Shown: positions 8,291 to 17,011 of the stretch, one piece after another
Layout: the number at the start of each line of letters is the position of its first letter
Numbering within the stretch: position 1 is the first letter of the stretch
The notes under the pieces: model-generated
What the model was told of the DNA's origin: nothing
Seen by the model: the letters and a program-made list of their open reading frames with translations, nothing else
Databases searched by the model: none
Source of the DNA: Actinomadura opuntiae
Lineage (GTDB): Bacteria; Actinomycetota; Actinomycetes; Streptosporangiales; Streptosporangiaceae
Assembly (NCBI RefSeq): GCF_030283205.1
Contig: NZ_JASNWF010000004.1
Location: 186,001 to 250,000 of the forward strand
Direction of reading: 5' to 3'
Length of the DNA stretch: 64,000 nt
Program-made: the position numbers and the translations under genes

Positions 8291-8757
8291 GGGAGGTTCC
8301 GGACCTGCTCGATCACGCCGGGCATCGCGGCGTTGTTGCCGCGGATCCAGTCGAGCAGGAAGGCGATCTGCTCGTCGCTGAAGGACCCGAGGCGCTCGTA
8401 GAAGACGCGGGCGATGGGCTCGAAGTACTGCCCGAACCGGGCGACGTTCTCCGGGACGAGTTCGACGATCACGCGGCGGCGGTCGTCGGGGTCGCGGGTG
8501 CGCTTGACGTAGCCGGCCTTCTCCAGCCGGTCGATCACGGCGGTGATGGCGCCGCCGGTGGTGATGCCCATCAGCTCGGCGAGCCGGCCGGGGGTCTGCG
8601 GGCCGTCGAGGGTGAGCGCGTTGACGCACTGGGCGTCGGTGACGTTCATCCCCGCCTTGCTCGCGGTCGCGTGGTGCAGCAGCACGGTGAACATCGTGGA
8701 GCGCTGCATCCCCTGCTGCAGTTCCGCCATCATCCGCTCGCGGTCCGGGATCGACAC
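8287..8757 (-). CDS. MarR family transcriptional regulator
   Basis: A 156-residue winged-helix regulator. The recognition region LAELMGITTGGAITAVIDRL, then EKAGYVKRTRDPDDRRRVIV (helix, wing with the conserved D-x-R-R) is diagnostic. GTG at 8757 is chosen because it is preceded by GAGAGGTGGGG; the open frame runs further upstream to 8946 but those residues lack family similarity. The terminal codons overlap the convergent TetR gene by 4 bp. An inverted repeat at 8810-8824 could be its own operator. MarR proteins typically sense phenolic or lipophilic ligands; the ligand here is unknown. Confidence 0.85.
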   Translation of the reverse strand: MSIPDRERMMAELQQGMQRSTMFTVLLHHATASKAGMNVTDAQCVNALTLDGPQTPGRLAELMGITTGGAITAVIDRLEKAGYVKRTRDPDDRRRVIVELVPENVARFGQYFEPIARVFYERLGSFSDEQIAFLLDWIRGNNAAMPGVIEQVRNLP

Positions 8758-8809
8758 GCCCCACCTCTCGCCTGTTTCTCCACAATAGAGAGACTCAGAT
8801 CCAGAGCGA

Positions 8810-8824
8810 CTCTCCATGGGAGAG
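8810..8824. promoter_or_regulatory. Inverted repeat, candidate MarR operator
   Basis: ctctcc and ggagag arms separated by 3 nt lie 53 bp upstream of the MarR start, in the only non-coding stretch next to it. A second agagag run occurs at 8787. The size fits a MarR dimer site, but this is inference from position only. Confidence 0.35.
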
Positions 8825-9000
8825 CCTACTGGTTCGGTGACGGAACAGACCAGCCCGGGGCGGGCGGGCCGCTGTGGCGAACGAGACACCTCCGGCGATC
8901 CGGGGCATAAACGGAGCGGCACTACGATGGGTTTTGTTAGGACCACTAAACAGGCGGTCCGCTCCTGGCCCCGGATCCCACGAAGGTTCGGGGCCGACCG

Positions 9001-10590
9001 CTATCCGGCCTCCGCGTCTCCGGCCTCCGCGTCTCGGGCGACCTGCTTCGCCCAGCGGTAGTCCGCCTTCCCGGCCGGCGACCGCTTCATCTCCGGGACG
9101 AACGCGTACACCCGCGGCACCTTGTAGCCCGACAGCTCCTTGCGGCAGTGCGCGTCCAGCTCCTCGGCGGTCGGGCGCCCGCCCGACGGCTGGATCACCG
9201 CCGCGACCCGGTTGCCCCACCGCTCGTCCGGCACGCTGGTGACCACGGCGTCGTACACGCCCGGATGCCCCTTGAGGACGGCCTCGACCTCCTCCGGGAA
9301 CACCTTCTCCCCGCCGGTGTTGATGGCCTGCGATCCCCGCCCGTAGACGGCGATCGTCCCGTCCTCCTCCACGGTGGCGATGTCGCCGGTCAGCAGCCAG
9401 CGCCTCCCGTCGACCAGGGGGAACGTCCTGGCGGTCTTCTCCGGGTCGTTGTAGTAGCCGTGCGCGATGTGGCCCGTGCGCGCGACCTGCCCGATCACGC
9501 CGGACCCCGGCTTCACCGGCTGGAGCGCGTCGTCCAGGACCGTCACGTTCTCCACGTCCGGCGCGAACTTCAGGCCCTTCTCCGGAGTCGAGGCCGCCGT
9601 CGCCTCCGCCGTCGAACCCGACTCCGTCGACCCGAACCGGTCCAGGATCATCGTGTTCGGCAGCAGCTTCTGGATCCGGTCGCGGACCGTCCCGGTCAGG
9701 ATCGCGCCCGTCGACACGAACGCCAGCAGCGACGAGGTGTCGTACCCGCCGCGCGCCAGCTCCTCCGCCATCGGGATCGCCATCGCGTCCCCGGTGATCG
9801 TCAGCGAGTTGACCTTCTCCCGCTCGATCGTCCGCCAGATCTCCGCCGCGTCGAACTTGCGCGCGTAGACGAGCGTGGCGCCCATGAACCAGGCGATCCA
9901 CGTGGCCATCTGCGCGGCGCCGTGCATCAGCGGCGCGATCGGCATCATGATCATCGGCCCGCCGCCCCGGGCCAGGTCGACGACGTCCTCCGGCTTCTGC
10001 GGACGCGGGAACGTCGGGTTCCAGAACGCCAGCAGCATCTGCTCGGTCGACCACATGACGCCCTTCGGCATCCCCGTGGTCCCGCCGGTGTAGATGATGT
10101 AGGTGTCGTCGGCCGAGCGGGCCGGGAAGCCGCGCGTCCCCGGCTGCGCCGCGAGCGCCTCGTCGTAGGGGACGGCGCCGTCGATCGACGGCGCGCCCCC
10201 CACGGCGACCAGGTGCGTCAGCTTCGGCGCGTCCGGGACGGTGGCGGCCACCCGGTCCTCGAACTCCACGTCGTACAGCAGCGCGACGCTGTCGGAGTCC
10301 TTGTAGATGTAGAGCAGCTCGCTCTCCACGTACCGGTAGTTGACGTTGATCGGCACGGCCCGGATCTTCAGCGCCGCCAGCAGCGCCGCGGCGTACTCGA
10401 CGCCGTTGTACAGCTGCATCGCGACGTGCTGCCCGGGCCGCACGCCCGCCGACGCCAGATGGTGGGCGAGCCGGTTGGCGTGCTCGTCCAGCTCGGCGTA
10501 GGTGAGCCGCCGGTCGCCGCAGACCACCGCGACGCGGTCCCCGATCGCGTCCGCGACTCCTTCGAACAGGTCAGCGTGGTTGTACTCCAT
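9001..10590 (-). CDS. Acyl-CoA synthetase, FadD19-like
   Basis: A 529-residue class I adenylate-forming enzyme that activates a carboxylic acid via an acyl-AMP to its CoA thioester. Motifs: phosphate loop YTGGTTGMPKG (about 175-185), STESGST, hinge region YGRGSQAINTGGEK, and a C-terminal SPAGKADYRWAK with the catalytic Lys. The ending and the region around YRYVESELLYIYKDSD resemble FadD19, the steroid side-chain CoA ligase of actinobacteria; the exact substrate is inferred. An AGGAC ribosome site precedes ATG 10590. It is the last gene of the minus-strand block 15371-9001, 64 bp behind the thiolase gene. Confidence 0.85.
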   Translation of the reverse strand: MEYNHADLFEGVADAIGDRVAVVCGDRRLTYAELDEHANRLAHHLASAGVRPGQHVAMQLYNGVEYAAALLAALKIRAVPINVNYRYVESELLYIYKDSDSVALLYDVEFEDRVAATVPDAPKLTHLVAVGGAPSIDGAVPYDEALAAQPGTRGFPARSADDTYIIYTGGTTGMPKGVMWSTEQMLLAFWNPTFPRPQKPEDVVDLARGGGPMIMMPIAPLMHGAAQMATWIAWFMGATLVYARKFDAAEIWRTIEREKVNSLTITGDAMAIPMAEELARGGYDTSSLLAFVSTGAILTGTVRDRIQKLLPNTMILDRFGSTESGSTAEATAASTPEKGLKFAPDVENVTVLDDALQPVKPGSGVIGQVARTGHIAHGYYNDPEKTARTFPLVDGRRWLLTGDIATVEEDGTIAVYGRGSQAINTGGEKVFPEEVEAVLKGHPGVYDAVVTSVPDERWGNRVAAVIQPSGGRPTAEELDAHCRKELSGYKVPRVYAFVPEMKRSPAGKADYRWAKQVARDAEAGDAEAG

Positions 10591-10654
10591 CGGACGTCCT
10601 CCGGAGGTCTGGTCGCGCCTAACGGAACACGGACAGGAAAGGGGGGAGCGGAGC

Positions 10655-11812
10655 CTACGGCTTCTCGGCGCCGACGACCCACATCGCGAAGAACTGGGCG
10701 CCGCCGCCGTAGGCGTGGCCGAGGGCGCGGCTCGCACCGTCCACCTGGTGCTCGCCGGCCTGCCCGCGGACCTGCAGCGCCGCCTCCGCGAACCGGATCA
10801 TCCCGGACGCGCCGATCGGGTTGGACGACAGCACGCCGCCCGACGGGTTCCACGGGATGTCCCCGTCGAACGCCGTCGCGCCGGACTCGGTGAGCTTCCA
10901 GCCCTCGTTGTCGCCGCAGAACCCGAGGTTCTCCAGCCACATCGGCTCGTACCAGGAGAACGGGACGTACACCTCGGCGCAGTCCAGCTCACGGCGCGGG
11001 TCGGTGATGCCGGCCTGCCGGTACACGTCCGCCGCCGCGTCCTTGCCGCCCTGCGGGCTGACGTTGTCGCGGCCCGCGAACTGCATCGGCTCCGACCGCA
11101 TCGACGTGCCGTGCACCCACGCGGGCCTGCCGGGCGCCTTCCTCGCCGCGTCCTCGGACGCCAGCACCATCGCGCAGGCGCCGTCGGACGACGGGCAGGT
11201 CTCCAGGTAGCGGATCGGCTCCCACAGCATCGGCGTCGACTCGACCATCTCGCGGGAGATGCCGGGGATCTTCAGGTGCGCGTACGGGTTGCGCAGCGCG
11301 TTCTGCCGGTCCTTGACCGCGACGAGCGTGCCGATGTGGTCGGGCGCCCCGGACCGCGCCATGTAGGCGCGGATGTGCGGCGCGAAGTAGCCGCCGGCCC
11401 CGACGACGAGGGACGTCGTGAACGGCCCGTTCACCGTCAGCGCCCACGTCGCGTTCGACTCCGACTGCTTCTCCCACGCGATCGTGAGGACCCGCTCGTG
11501 CACGCCGGACTGGATCAGGTTCGCCGCGACGATCGCCGTGGACCCGCCCACCGAGCCGGCCGTGTGCACCCGCATCAGCGGTTTGCCGGTCGCGCCGAGG
11601 GCGTCCGCCAGGAACACCTCGGGCATCACGACGCCCTCGAACAGGTCGGGCGCCTTGCCGACGACGACGGCGTCGATGTCCTTCCAGGTCAGCCCGGCGT
11701 CGTCGAGGGCGCGGCGGGCCGCCTCGCGCAGCAGGCCGGCCATCGACACGTCCAGCCGCTTGGTCTTGTACTCGGTCTGCCCGATGCCGATGACCGCACA
11801 GGGGTTAGCCAT
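10655..11812 (-). CDS. Thiolase-like protein (lipid-transfer type) lacking the usual Cys
   Basis: A 385-residue thiolase-fold protein. It starts MANPCAVIGIGQTEY and contains the C-terminal NPSGGVLSSNPIGASG and GHAYGGGAQFF glycine loops that bind CoA. In classical thiolases a nucleophilic Cys sits in a V-x-x-A-C-A-T-G context near residue 85-90; here the equivalent stretch reads RVHTAGSVGG with no cysteine. The actinobacterial Ltp proteins that act as steroid side-chain retro-aldolases likewise lack it, so an aldolase rather than thiolytic activity is likely. Its ATG lies inside the end of the upstream thiolase-like gene (8-bp overlap), suggesting stoichiometric co-expression. Confidence 0.82.
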   Translation of the reverse strand: MANPCAVIGIGQTEYKTKRLDVSMAGLLREAARRALDDAGLTWKDIDAVVVGKAPDLFEGVVMPEVFLADALGATGKPLMRVHTAGSVGGSTAIVAANLIQSGVHERVLTIAWEKQSESNATWALTVNGPFTTSLVVGAGGYFAPHIRAYMARSGAPDHIGTLVAVKDRQNALRNPYAHLKIPGISREMVESTPMLWEPIRYLETCPSSDGACAMVLASEDAARKAPGRPAWVHGTSMRSEPMQFAGRDNVSPQGGKDAAADVYRQAGITDPRRELDCAEVYVPFSWYEPMWLENLGFCGDNEGWKLTESGATAFDGDIPWNPSGGVLSSNPIGASGMIRFAEAALQVRGQAGEHQVDGASRALGHAYGGGAQFFAMWVVGAEKP

Positions 11813-12845
11813 TGTTCTTCTCTCCCGACATCACGCAGACCAGGTTCTGCTGGAGGCAGGGGCCGGACGCGGCGTGCCCGAGCGCCCGGGACGCCGTCCC
11901 GTCGTGGATGCGGGACGCGGCCTCGCCGATGCGGATGAGGCCCGCCGCCATCACCGGGTTCGCCGACAGCGCCCCGCCGGACGGGTTGACCGTCACGCCG
12001 TCGCCCAGGCCGAGCGCCTCGCGCAGGATCAGCTCCTCGTGGCTGAACTGGGCGTGCAGCTCCGCGACCTCGACCCCGGCCGCGCCGGCCTTCTCCCCCG
12101 CGATGCGGGCGGCCTCGGAGCGGGTCAGGTCGCGCACGCCGAGGGCGTGCGGCTCGGTGCGGTGGTCGATCCCGGTGATCCACGCGGGCCGCTCGCACAG
12201 CTCGCGCGCCTTGTCGCCGGCCGCCAGGACGATCGCCGCCGCGCCGTCGGTGATCGGCGCGACGTCGTAGGGGTGCAGGGGCGCCACGTCGTAGTCGTCC
12301 CCTTCGGGGTCCGGCAGGTGCAGCGCGAACGGGTTGTCGCGGCCGGACGCCCGGGACCGCGCGGCGACCGCGCGCAGGTCGTCCTCCTTCACGCCGGCCT
12401 TCTCCATGTATGCGCGGGCCTGCATGGCGGCCATCGACACCTGGTCGACGCCGAGCGGCGCCAGCGTGTACGGGTCGAGCTGCTGGGTCATGATCGCGCG
12501 CAGGTCGCCCTGCGACGACTTGCCGAACCCGTACACCAGCGCGGTGTCGATCTGGCCGATCTGGAGCTTCACCCACGCCTCGTACAGCGCCCACGCGCCG
12601 TCCATCTCGACGTGGCTCTCGGAGATCGGCGGCCACGCGCCCACCGTGTCCAGCGCGGACACGAACGCGAACGGCGCGCCCTGCAGGTAGTCGCACGAGC
12701 CCGAGCAGGTGAACCCGAAGCGCGACAGCCCGGTCCGCTCCTTGAGCTCGGTGATCACCGGCAGGACCATCTCGGTCTCGGCGATCCCCTGGTCCTCGGC
12801 GCTGTGGCGGCCCTGTGCGAACGCGACGACTGCGACATCACGCAT
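11805..12845 (-). CDS. Second thiolase-like protein, Cys-less
   Basis: A 346-residue thiolase-fold protein (MRDVAVVAFAQGRHS start; VNPSGGALSANPVMAAG and GHAASGPCLQQN C-terminal loops). The nucleophile region reads ESHVEMDGAWALYEAW, again without the thiolase cysteine. HYDVAP/ITDGAAAIVLA and the QFSHEEL segment are conserved in its family. It begins with ATG overlapping the DUF35 stop as TAATG, so translation is coupled. With its neighbours it probably forms a heteromeric DUF35-thiolase complex similar to those known for Ltp2-type aldolases. Which of the two subunits carries catalysis is not evident. Confidence 0.8.
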   Translation of the reverse strand: MRDVAVVAFAQGRHSAEDQGIAETEMVLPVITELKERTGLSRFGFTCSGSCDYLQGAPFAFVSALDTVGAWPPISESHVEMDGAWALYEAWVKLQIGQIDTALVYGFGKSSQGDLRAIMTQQLDPYTLAPLGVDQVSMAAMQARAYMEKAGVKEDDLRAVAARSRASGRDNPFALHLPDPEGDDYDVAPLHPYDVAPITDGAAAIVLAAGDKARELCERPAWITGIDHRTEPHALGVRDLTRSEAARIAGEKAGAAGVEVAELHAQFSHEELILREALGLGDGVTVNPSGGALSANPVMAAGLIRIGEAASRIHDGTASRALGHAASGPCLQQNLVCVMSGEKNNG

Positions 12846-13816
12846 TACATGAAGTCCTTGATCTCTTCGAAGGGGACGTCGGGCTCGTCGATCGGCTCGA
12901 ACCACTTGATGTTGGCCATCGACCGGTCCCACTCCTCGCGGGGCCGCCACGCCGCCTTCACCCGCATGCCCATCCGCACCTGGTCGGCCGGGACGCCCGC
13001 GATCAGCGTCAGCATCGTCAGGCCCGCGCCGTCCAGCAGGACGTAGCCGGACACGAACGGCACCTCGGGCGCGCGCGGGTCGGGGATGTTGTTGACCGCG
13101 AAGGTGGTGACGGTGCCGGTGTCGGGCAGCTCCACCTCCTCGGTGGTCGCCACGCCGTCGCGCGGGCAGAACCCCTTCATCGGCACGATGACCTTCTCGC
13201 ACACCGGGCACCGCTGCCCGATGAGGCGGCCCTCGGCGACGCCCTCCAGGAACCGGCCGAGCGCCCGGCCGCCCCGCAGCCGGTACTCCAGGCTCGCCTG
13301 CGGGTTGATCATGGTGACCTCGGGCTGGAAGCACTCGATGTCGCCGATCGTCCCGGTCCGCTCCGCGCGGTACTTCGGCCGCACCCGCATCCCGGTCCTG
13401 AGGAACTTCGGCGGCTTCGCGCCGGCCTCGAAGACGCCGACGTCCAGCGCGTGCAGCAGCGCGGTGTCGGCGCCGTCGGGGCGGATCAGCGCCCACGCGA
13501 ACGGGCGGTCGAACGGGTGCTCCCTGGCCGGGTTCGGCACCCACGACCAGGTCGTCACGGTCCCGGCGGGGCCGACCTCGACGAACTCGCCGGTGACGTC
13601 CTCGCCGGTCTCCGGGTCGTGCTCCGACGGCGGGACCAGCACCCGGCCGCCGGACGTGCGGACGCCGACCATCCGGCCGTCGCGCAGCTCGCTCAGGAAG
13701 CGCCCGATCACCGGGCCGACCGAGCGGGTGTAGCCGCCGGGGAACCCGACGACGTGGTTGACCGCAGTCTCGGACGGCTGCGTGGTCTCGGACGGCTGCG
13801 TGGTCTCAGATGGCAC
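12845..13816 (-). CDS. Tandem OB-fold DUF35 protein
   Basis: A 323-residue protein with two successive DUF35-like halves. The second (about residues 180-315) has an intact rubredoxin-like zinc ribbon, CPVCEK and CPRDG, followed by an acyl-CoA-binding OB fold. The first half (about 20-165) keeps the OB fold but has lost the ribbon cysteines. DUF35 proteins act as obligate partners of thiolase or aldolase proteins in steroid and acetone-type pathways, matching the two thiolase-like neighbours. GTG 13816 is the start. The N terminus holds three PSETTQ-type hexapeptides encoded by an 18-bp tandem repeat (13766-13815), likely a flexible tail. The 5' end overlaps the upstream ligase gene by 11 bp. 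Confidence 0.82.
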   Translation of the reverse strand: MPSETTQPSETTQPSETAVNHVVGFPGGYTRSVGPVIGRFLSELRDGRMVGVRTSGGRVLVPPSEHDPETGEDVTGEFVEVGPAGTVTTWSWVPNPAREHPFDRPFAWALIRPDGADTALLHALDVGVFEAGAKPPKFLRTGMRVRPKYRAERTGTIGDIECFQPEVTMINPQASLEYRLRGGRALGRFLEGVAEGRLIGQRCPVCEKVIVPMKGFCPRDGVATTEEVELPDTGTVTTFAVNNIPDPRAPEVPFVSGYVLLDGAGLTMLTLIAGVPADQVRMGMRVKAAWRPREEWDRSMANIKWFEPIDEPDVPFEEIKDFM

Positions 13817-15371
13817 TGTCGCGGTCCTTCCAGTACGGGTCCCGCAGCTTGCGCTTGAGCAGCTTGCCGTTGGGCTCGCGCGGCATGGTCTCGATGAAGT
13901 CGATGCTCCTCGGCCACTTCATCTTCGCCAGCCGGCCCTCGAGGGACCTCAGGATCTCCTCGGCGAGCTCCGGCCCGGGCTCGGCGCCCTCGGCGGGCTC
14001 CACCACGGCCTTGATCTGCTCGCCCCACTCGTCGTCGGGGATGCCGAACACCGCGACGTCCGCGACCTTGGGATGCATGGTGATCTCGTTCTCGATCTCG
14101 GCCGGGTAGATGTTCGCCCCGCCGGAGATGATCATGTCGGCCTTGCGGTCGGACAGGAACAGGAACCCGTCCTCGGTCAGGTAGCCGATGTCGCCGACCG
14201 TGAAGAAGTCGCGGAGCCGGTTCTTCTCCGTCTTCTCCCTGTCGCCCTTGTACTCGAACTCGACGCCGGCCATCTTCATGTAGATGGTGCCGTGCTCCCC
14301 GGTCGGGACCTCGTTGCCGTCGTCGTCCACGATGAGCAGCTCGCTGATCGGCCAGGCGTTGCCGACCGTCCCGGGGTGGGCGCGCCAGTCCTGCGGGCTG
14401 GCGATCGTGCCGCCGCCCTCGGTGGCCGCGTAGTACTCCCAGATGCAGTCGCCCCACCAGTCGAGCATCTGCTGCTTGATCGGCACCGGGCACGGCGCCG
14501 CCGCGTGGATCGCCCACTTCATCGACGACACGTCGTACTTGCTCCGGACGTCCTCCGGCAGCGCGAGCAGCCGCTTGAAGTGCGTCGGGACCATGTGGGT
14601 GTTGCTGACGCGCTGCTCCTGGATCAGCTTCAACGTCTCCTCGGCGTCCCACTTGTCCATGTAGACGAGCGTGTGGCCCATCTGCAGCGCCGACCCGCCG
14701 AACTGGGTGACGGCGGTGTGGTAGTTCGGCGAGGTGATCAGGTGCGCCTGATGCTCGCCGCCCGCCGGCCGTCCCGGCGTCATCCCGAACAGGGCCAGCA
14801 GGAACGTCATCAGCTCGGCGCTGTCGTCCGGGTCGAGCCCGGTCAGCGCCCGCCTGACGCCCTTCGGCCGTCCGGTCGTCCCGGACGTGTAGTGCATGGT
14901 CGCGCCCGCGCTGCGGTTGTCGGGCAGCGTGTCCGGCTGCCCGTCCACCAGCTCGGCGTACGGCCGGAAGCCCTCGACGTTCCCGAACCCGAACCGCCGG
15001 TGCGGCTCCAGCCCCGCCTCGTCGGCGGCGCGCACGCCCTCCGCGGCGTACCGCTCGTGCACGACGAACGCCTTGGCCTCGCTGTCGGCGACGATGTAGC
15101 CGATCTCCGGACCGGTCAGATGCCAGTTGATCGGCGTGTAGTACCAGCCCGCCTGGAGCGCCGCCAGATAGAGGACGAGCCCCTCGACGCCGTTCGGGAC
15201 GAGCCCGCAGATGCCGTCGCCGTCCTTGAGGCCGAGCTCGCGGAGCCCGTGGACGAGACGGTTGGAGCGGGCCAGCAGATCGCCCGCGGAGTACTGCGTG
15301 CCGTCCGGATCGACGGCGGCGACCCAGCCGGGATCGGCCTGCGCCAACCGCCAAAAGCCCAACGACCCCAT
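13806..15371 (-). CDS. Acyl-CoA synthetase (AMP-forming)
   Basis: A 521-residue ANL superfamily ligase and the first gene of the minus-strand acyl-CoA block. Motifs: MHYTSGTTGRPKG (phosphate loop, about 164-176), YYAATEGGG, the TVGDIGYLTEDGF motif, SDRKADMIISGGANIYPAEIE hinge region (quoted in part), and PNGKLLKRKLR with the catalytic Lys near the C terminus. Substrate unknown; its neighbours suggest a steroid or cyclic carboxylic acid. It is divergent from the enoyl-CoA hydratase, and the 155-bp spacer carries two KstR-like boxes. ATG 15371 follows AGGGAG. Confidence 0.85.
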   Translation of the reverse strand: MGSLGFWRLAQADPGWVAAVDPDGTQYSAGDLLARSNRLVHGLRELGLKDGDGICGLVPNGVEGLVLYLAALQAGWYYTPINWHLTGPEIGYIVADSEAKAFVVHERYAAEGVRAADEAGLEPHRRFGFGNVEGFRPYAELVDGQPDTLPDNRSAGATMHYTSGTTGRPKGVRRALTGLDPDDSAELMTFLLALFGMTPGRPAGGEHQAHLITSPNYHTAVTQFGGSALQMGHTLVYMDKWDAEETLKLIQEQRVSNTHMVPTHFKRLLALPEDVRSKYDVSSMKWAIHAAAPCPVPIKQQMLDWWGDCIWEYYAATEGGGTIASPQDWRAHPGTVGNAWPISELLIVDDDGNEVPTGEHGTIYMKMAGVEFEYKGDREKTEKNRLRDFFTVGDIGYLTEDGFLFLSDRKADMIISGGANIYPAEIENEITMHPKVADVAVFGIPDDEWGEQIKAVVEPAEGAEPGPELAEEILRSLEGRLAKMKWPRSIDFIETMPREPNGKLLKRKLRDPYWKDRDSAI

Positions 15372-15431
15372 CGGATCTCCCTTGCGTGATCACGGTGGGC
15401 ACCGCCTGCCGGCGGCGCCCGGCGAGCAAAG

Positions 15432-15445
15432 TAGATCACGTTCTC
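15432..15445. promoter_or_regulatory. KstR-like operator, site 1
   Basis: tagatcacgttctc matches 6 of 8 fixed positions of the published KstR box TNNAACNNGTTNNA and 12 of 14 of tagaacnngttcta. It lies in the divergent promoter region of the acyl-CoA ligase (start 15371) and enoyl-CoA hydratase (start 15527). Site 2 lies 55 bp away. Confidence 0.5.
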
Positions 15446-15486
15446 GTTTTACAGGGCAAGCCCTACCGGTAGCGCACCCTCTTAAC

Positions 15487-15500
15487 TAGAATCTGTTCTT
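15487..15500. promoter_or_regulatory. KstR-like operator, site 2
   Basis: tagaatctgttctt, 12 of 14 to tagaacnngttcta (6 of 8 fixed KstR-box positions), 27 bp upstream of the enoyl-CoA hydratase ATG. Its centre is 55 bp from site 1, about five helical turns, so both could be bound on one face of the DNA. Confidence 0.5.
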
Positions 15501-15526
15501 GTTTTGCCCCATTCCAGGAGGACCCC

Positions 15527-16339
15527 ATGGCCGAGCGGCTGCCGATCAGCACCGAGCACTGCACCGTCGAGCGGGACGGCCACGTCGTCATCGTCACGAT
15601 GAACCGCCCCGAGGCGCGCAACGCGCTCAGCACGGCCATGCTGGTCGGCCTCGCCGACGCCTGGGCCTACATCTCCGACACCCCGGAGGTCCGCGTCGGC
15701 ATCCTCACCGGAGCCGACGGCACCTTCTGCGCCGGCGCCGACCTGAAGGCCATGTCGCAGCCGCCGTCCGACCCCCGCGTCGCCGAGCGCGCCGCGCAGA
15801 TCCCCGACTACCACTGGAAGGGCCTGCTGCGCGACGGCCGCCCCGCCAAGCCGCTCATCTGCGCCATCGAGGGCTACGCCGTCGCCGGCGGCACCGAGCT
15901 GCTCACCGGCACCGACCTGCGGGTCGTCGCCGAGGGCGCCACCCTCGGCCTGTACGAGGCCAAGCGCGGCCTGTTCCCCATGGGCGGCTCCGCCGTCCGC
16001 CTCCCCCGCCAGATCGGCTACGCCGCCGCGCTGGACATCCTGCTCACCGCCCGCTCGGTCACCCCGCAGGAGGCCCTCGCCATGGGCCTGATCAACAAGG
16101 TCGTCCCGGACGGCCAGGCCCTCACCGCGGCCCGCGAGATGGCCGACCAGATCGCCGCGTGCGCGCCGCTGTCCGTCCAGGCCATCCTCCGCGCCGTCCG
16201 CGAGACCGAGCACCTCCCCGAGGAGGAGGCCCTCAAGGTCTCCGACGAGATCGGCTGGCCCGTCTTCGCCTCCGAGGACGCCAAGGAGGGCTCCAAGGCC
16301 TTCAAGGAGAAGCGCGCCCCCATCTACCAGGGCAAATAG
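15527..16339 (+). CDS. Enoyl-CoA hydratase/isomerase (crotonase) family
   Basis: A 270-residue crotonase. The oxyanion-hole segments are present: CAGADLKAM (about 67-75) and AIEGYAVAGGTELL (about 117-130), followed by LYEAKRGLFPMGG (142-154) with a Glu in the catalytic region. The length is standard. It is expected to hydrate or isomerise an enoyl-CoA in beta-oxidation-like steps. It starts at ATG 15527 behind a perfect AGGAGG and is transcribed divergently from the ligase-thiolase-DUF35 block through a shared KstR-like region, so it probably belongs to the same pathway. Confidence 0.87.
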   Translation: MAERLPISTEHCTVERDGHVVIVTMNRPEARNALSTAMLVGLADAWAYISDTPEVRVGILTGADGTFCAGADLKAMSQPPSDPRVAERAAQIPDYHWKGLLRDGRPAKPLICAIEGYAVAGGTELLTGTDLRVVAEGATLGLYEAKRGLFPMGGSAVRLPRQIGYAAALDILLTARSVTPQEALAMGLINKVVPDGQALTAAREMADQIAACAPLSVQAILRAVRETEHLPEEEALKVSDEIGWPVFASEDAKEGSKAFKEKRAPIYQGK

Positions 16340-16414
16340 CGCCTTCCCCGCGAAAGAGACGGCACCCGAGAAGCGCCGACGCTCTGTCGCCGCGGCCTTG
16401 TAGGCTCCGGAACC

Positions 16415-16684
16415 ATGAGCGCAGAACCGGTCGGGCCCGTCCCTCCTGCGACGGCGACGGACGATTACGAGGTCATCCACCTGGGCGGAGAGGCGGCGGC
16501 AGTGGTGCCTCTGGACGAGTTCAGAAGGCTGAAGGCACTCGAACAGGCCGCCTCACCGGAGGCCCTGGACGCCGCCGAGGCCGCCGCCGCCTCCGCGGCA
16601 TTGGACGAGTGGGAGGCGGCCGGCCGCCCCGGCGCCATGTCTCACGAGGATTTCATGGCAGAAATCCTCGGCGACGTGCAGTGA
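16415..16684 (+). CDS. Antitoxin of a type II toxin-antitoxin pair
   Basis: An 89-residue acidic protein. Residues 18-50 (YEVIHLGGEAAAVVPLDEFR, then RLKALE) match the beta-strand/helix start of Phd/YefM-like antitoxins. The C-terminal half is Ala/Glu-rich and ends HEDFMAEILGD, a typical toxin-wrapping helix. It overlaps the toxin gene by 4 bp (GTGA), the usual antitoxin-first arrangement. The exact antitoxin family is uncertain because the DNA-binding part is short. Confidence 0.65.
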   Translation: MSAEPVGPVPPATATDDYEVIHLGGEAAAVVPLDEFRRLKALEQAASPEALDAAEAAAASAALDEWEAAGRPGAMSHEDFMAEILGDVQ

Positions 16685-16920
16685 AGATCGAGTGGACGCC
16701 TGAGGCACAGCAGAGCATGCGCCGGTACATGCTCGACCAGCAAGGCATGCGCGCCATCGCCATGGCAGTGCAGAACTTGGCCGACGATCCGACCCCGGCC
16801 CAGGCCTTCCCCTGGGGAAAGGCGGGGGACTACAGGCTCCGAGTGGGCCCTTATCGGCTGATGTACCGACTCCAAGCCGATCAGATCATCATCGGCCACG
16901 TCAGCCGCATCACAGCCTGA
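16681..16920 (+). CDS. RelE/ParE-type toxin
   Basis: A 79-residue basic protein beginning with GTG. The pattern KIEWTPEAQQSMRRYM ... DYRLRVGPYRLMYRLQADQI is the RelE/ParE toxin core: N-terminal strand, two helices, then the YRLRVGxYRxxY beta hairpin. RelE members cleave mRNA at the ribosome and ParE members block gyrase; the sequence alone does not separate them, though the YRLRVG.YR.MY form is closer to RelE/YafQ-type nucleases. It is translationally coupled to the antitoxin upstream. Confidence 0.75.
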   Translation: MKIEWTPEAQQSMRRYMLDQQGMRAIAMAVQNLADDPTPAQAFPWGKAGDYRLRVGPYRLMYRLQADQIIIGHVSRITA

Positions 16921-17011
16921 TCCCGGGAGCGACCACCTGCGGCGGCTGCACGGTGAACGGCCGGCCGCGGTGTGCAAGCCGACCCGGTGATCTGAGGCCG
17001 CCCGGTTCGGG

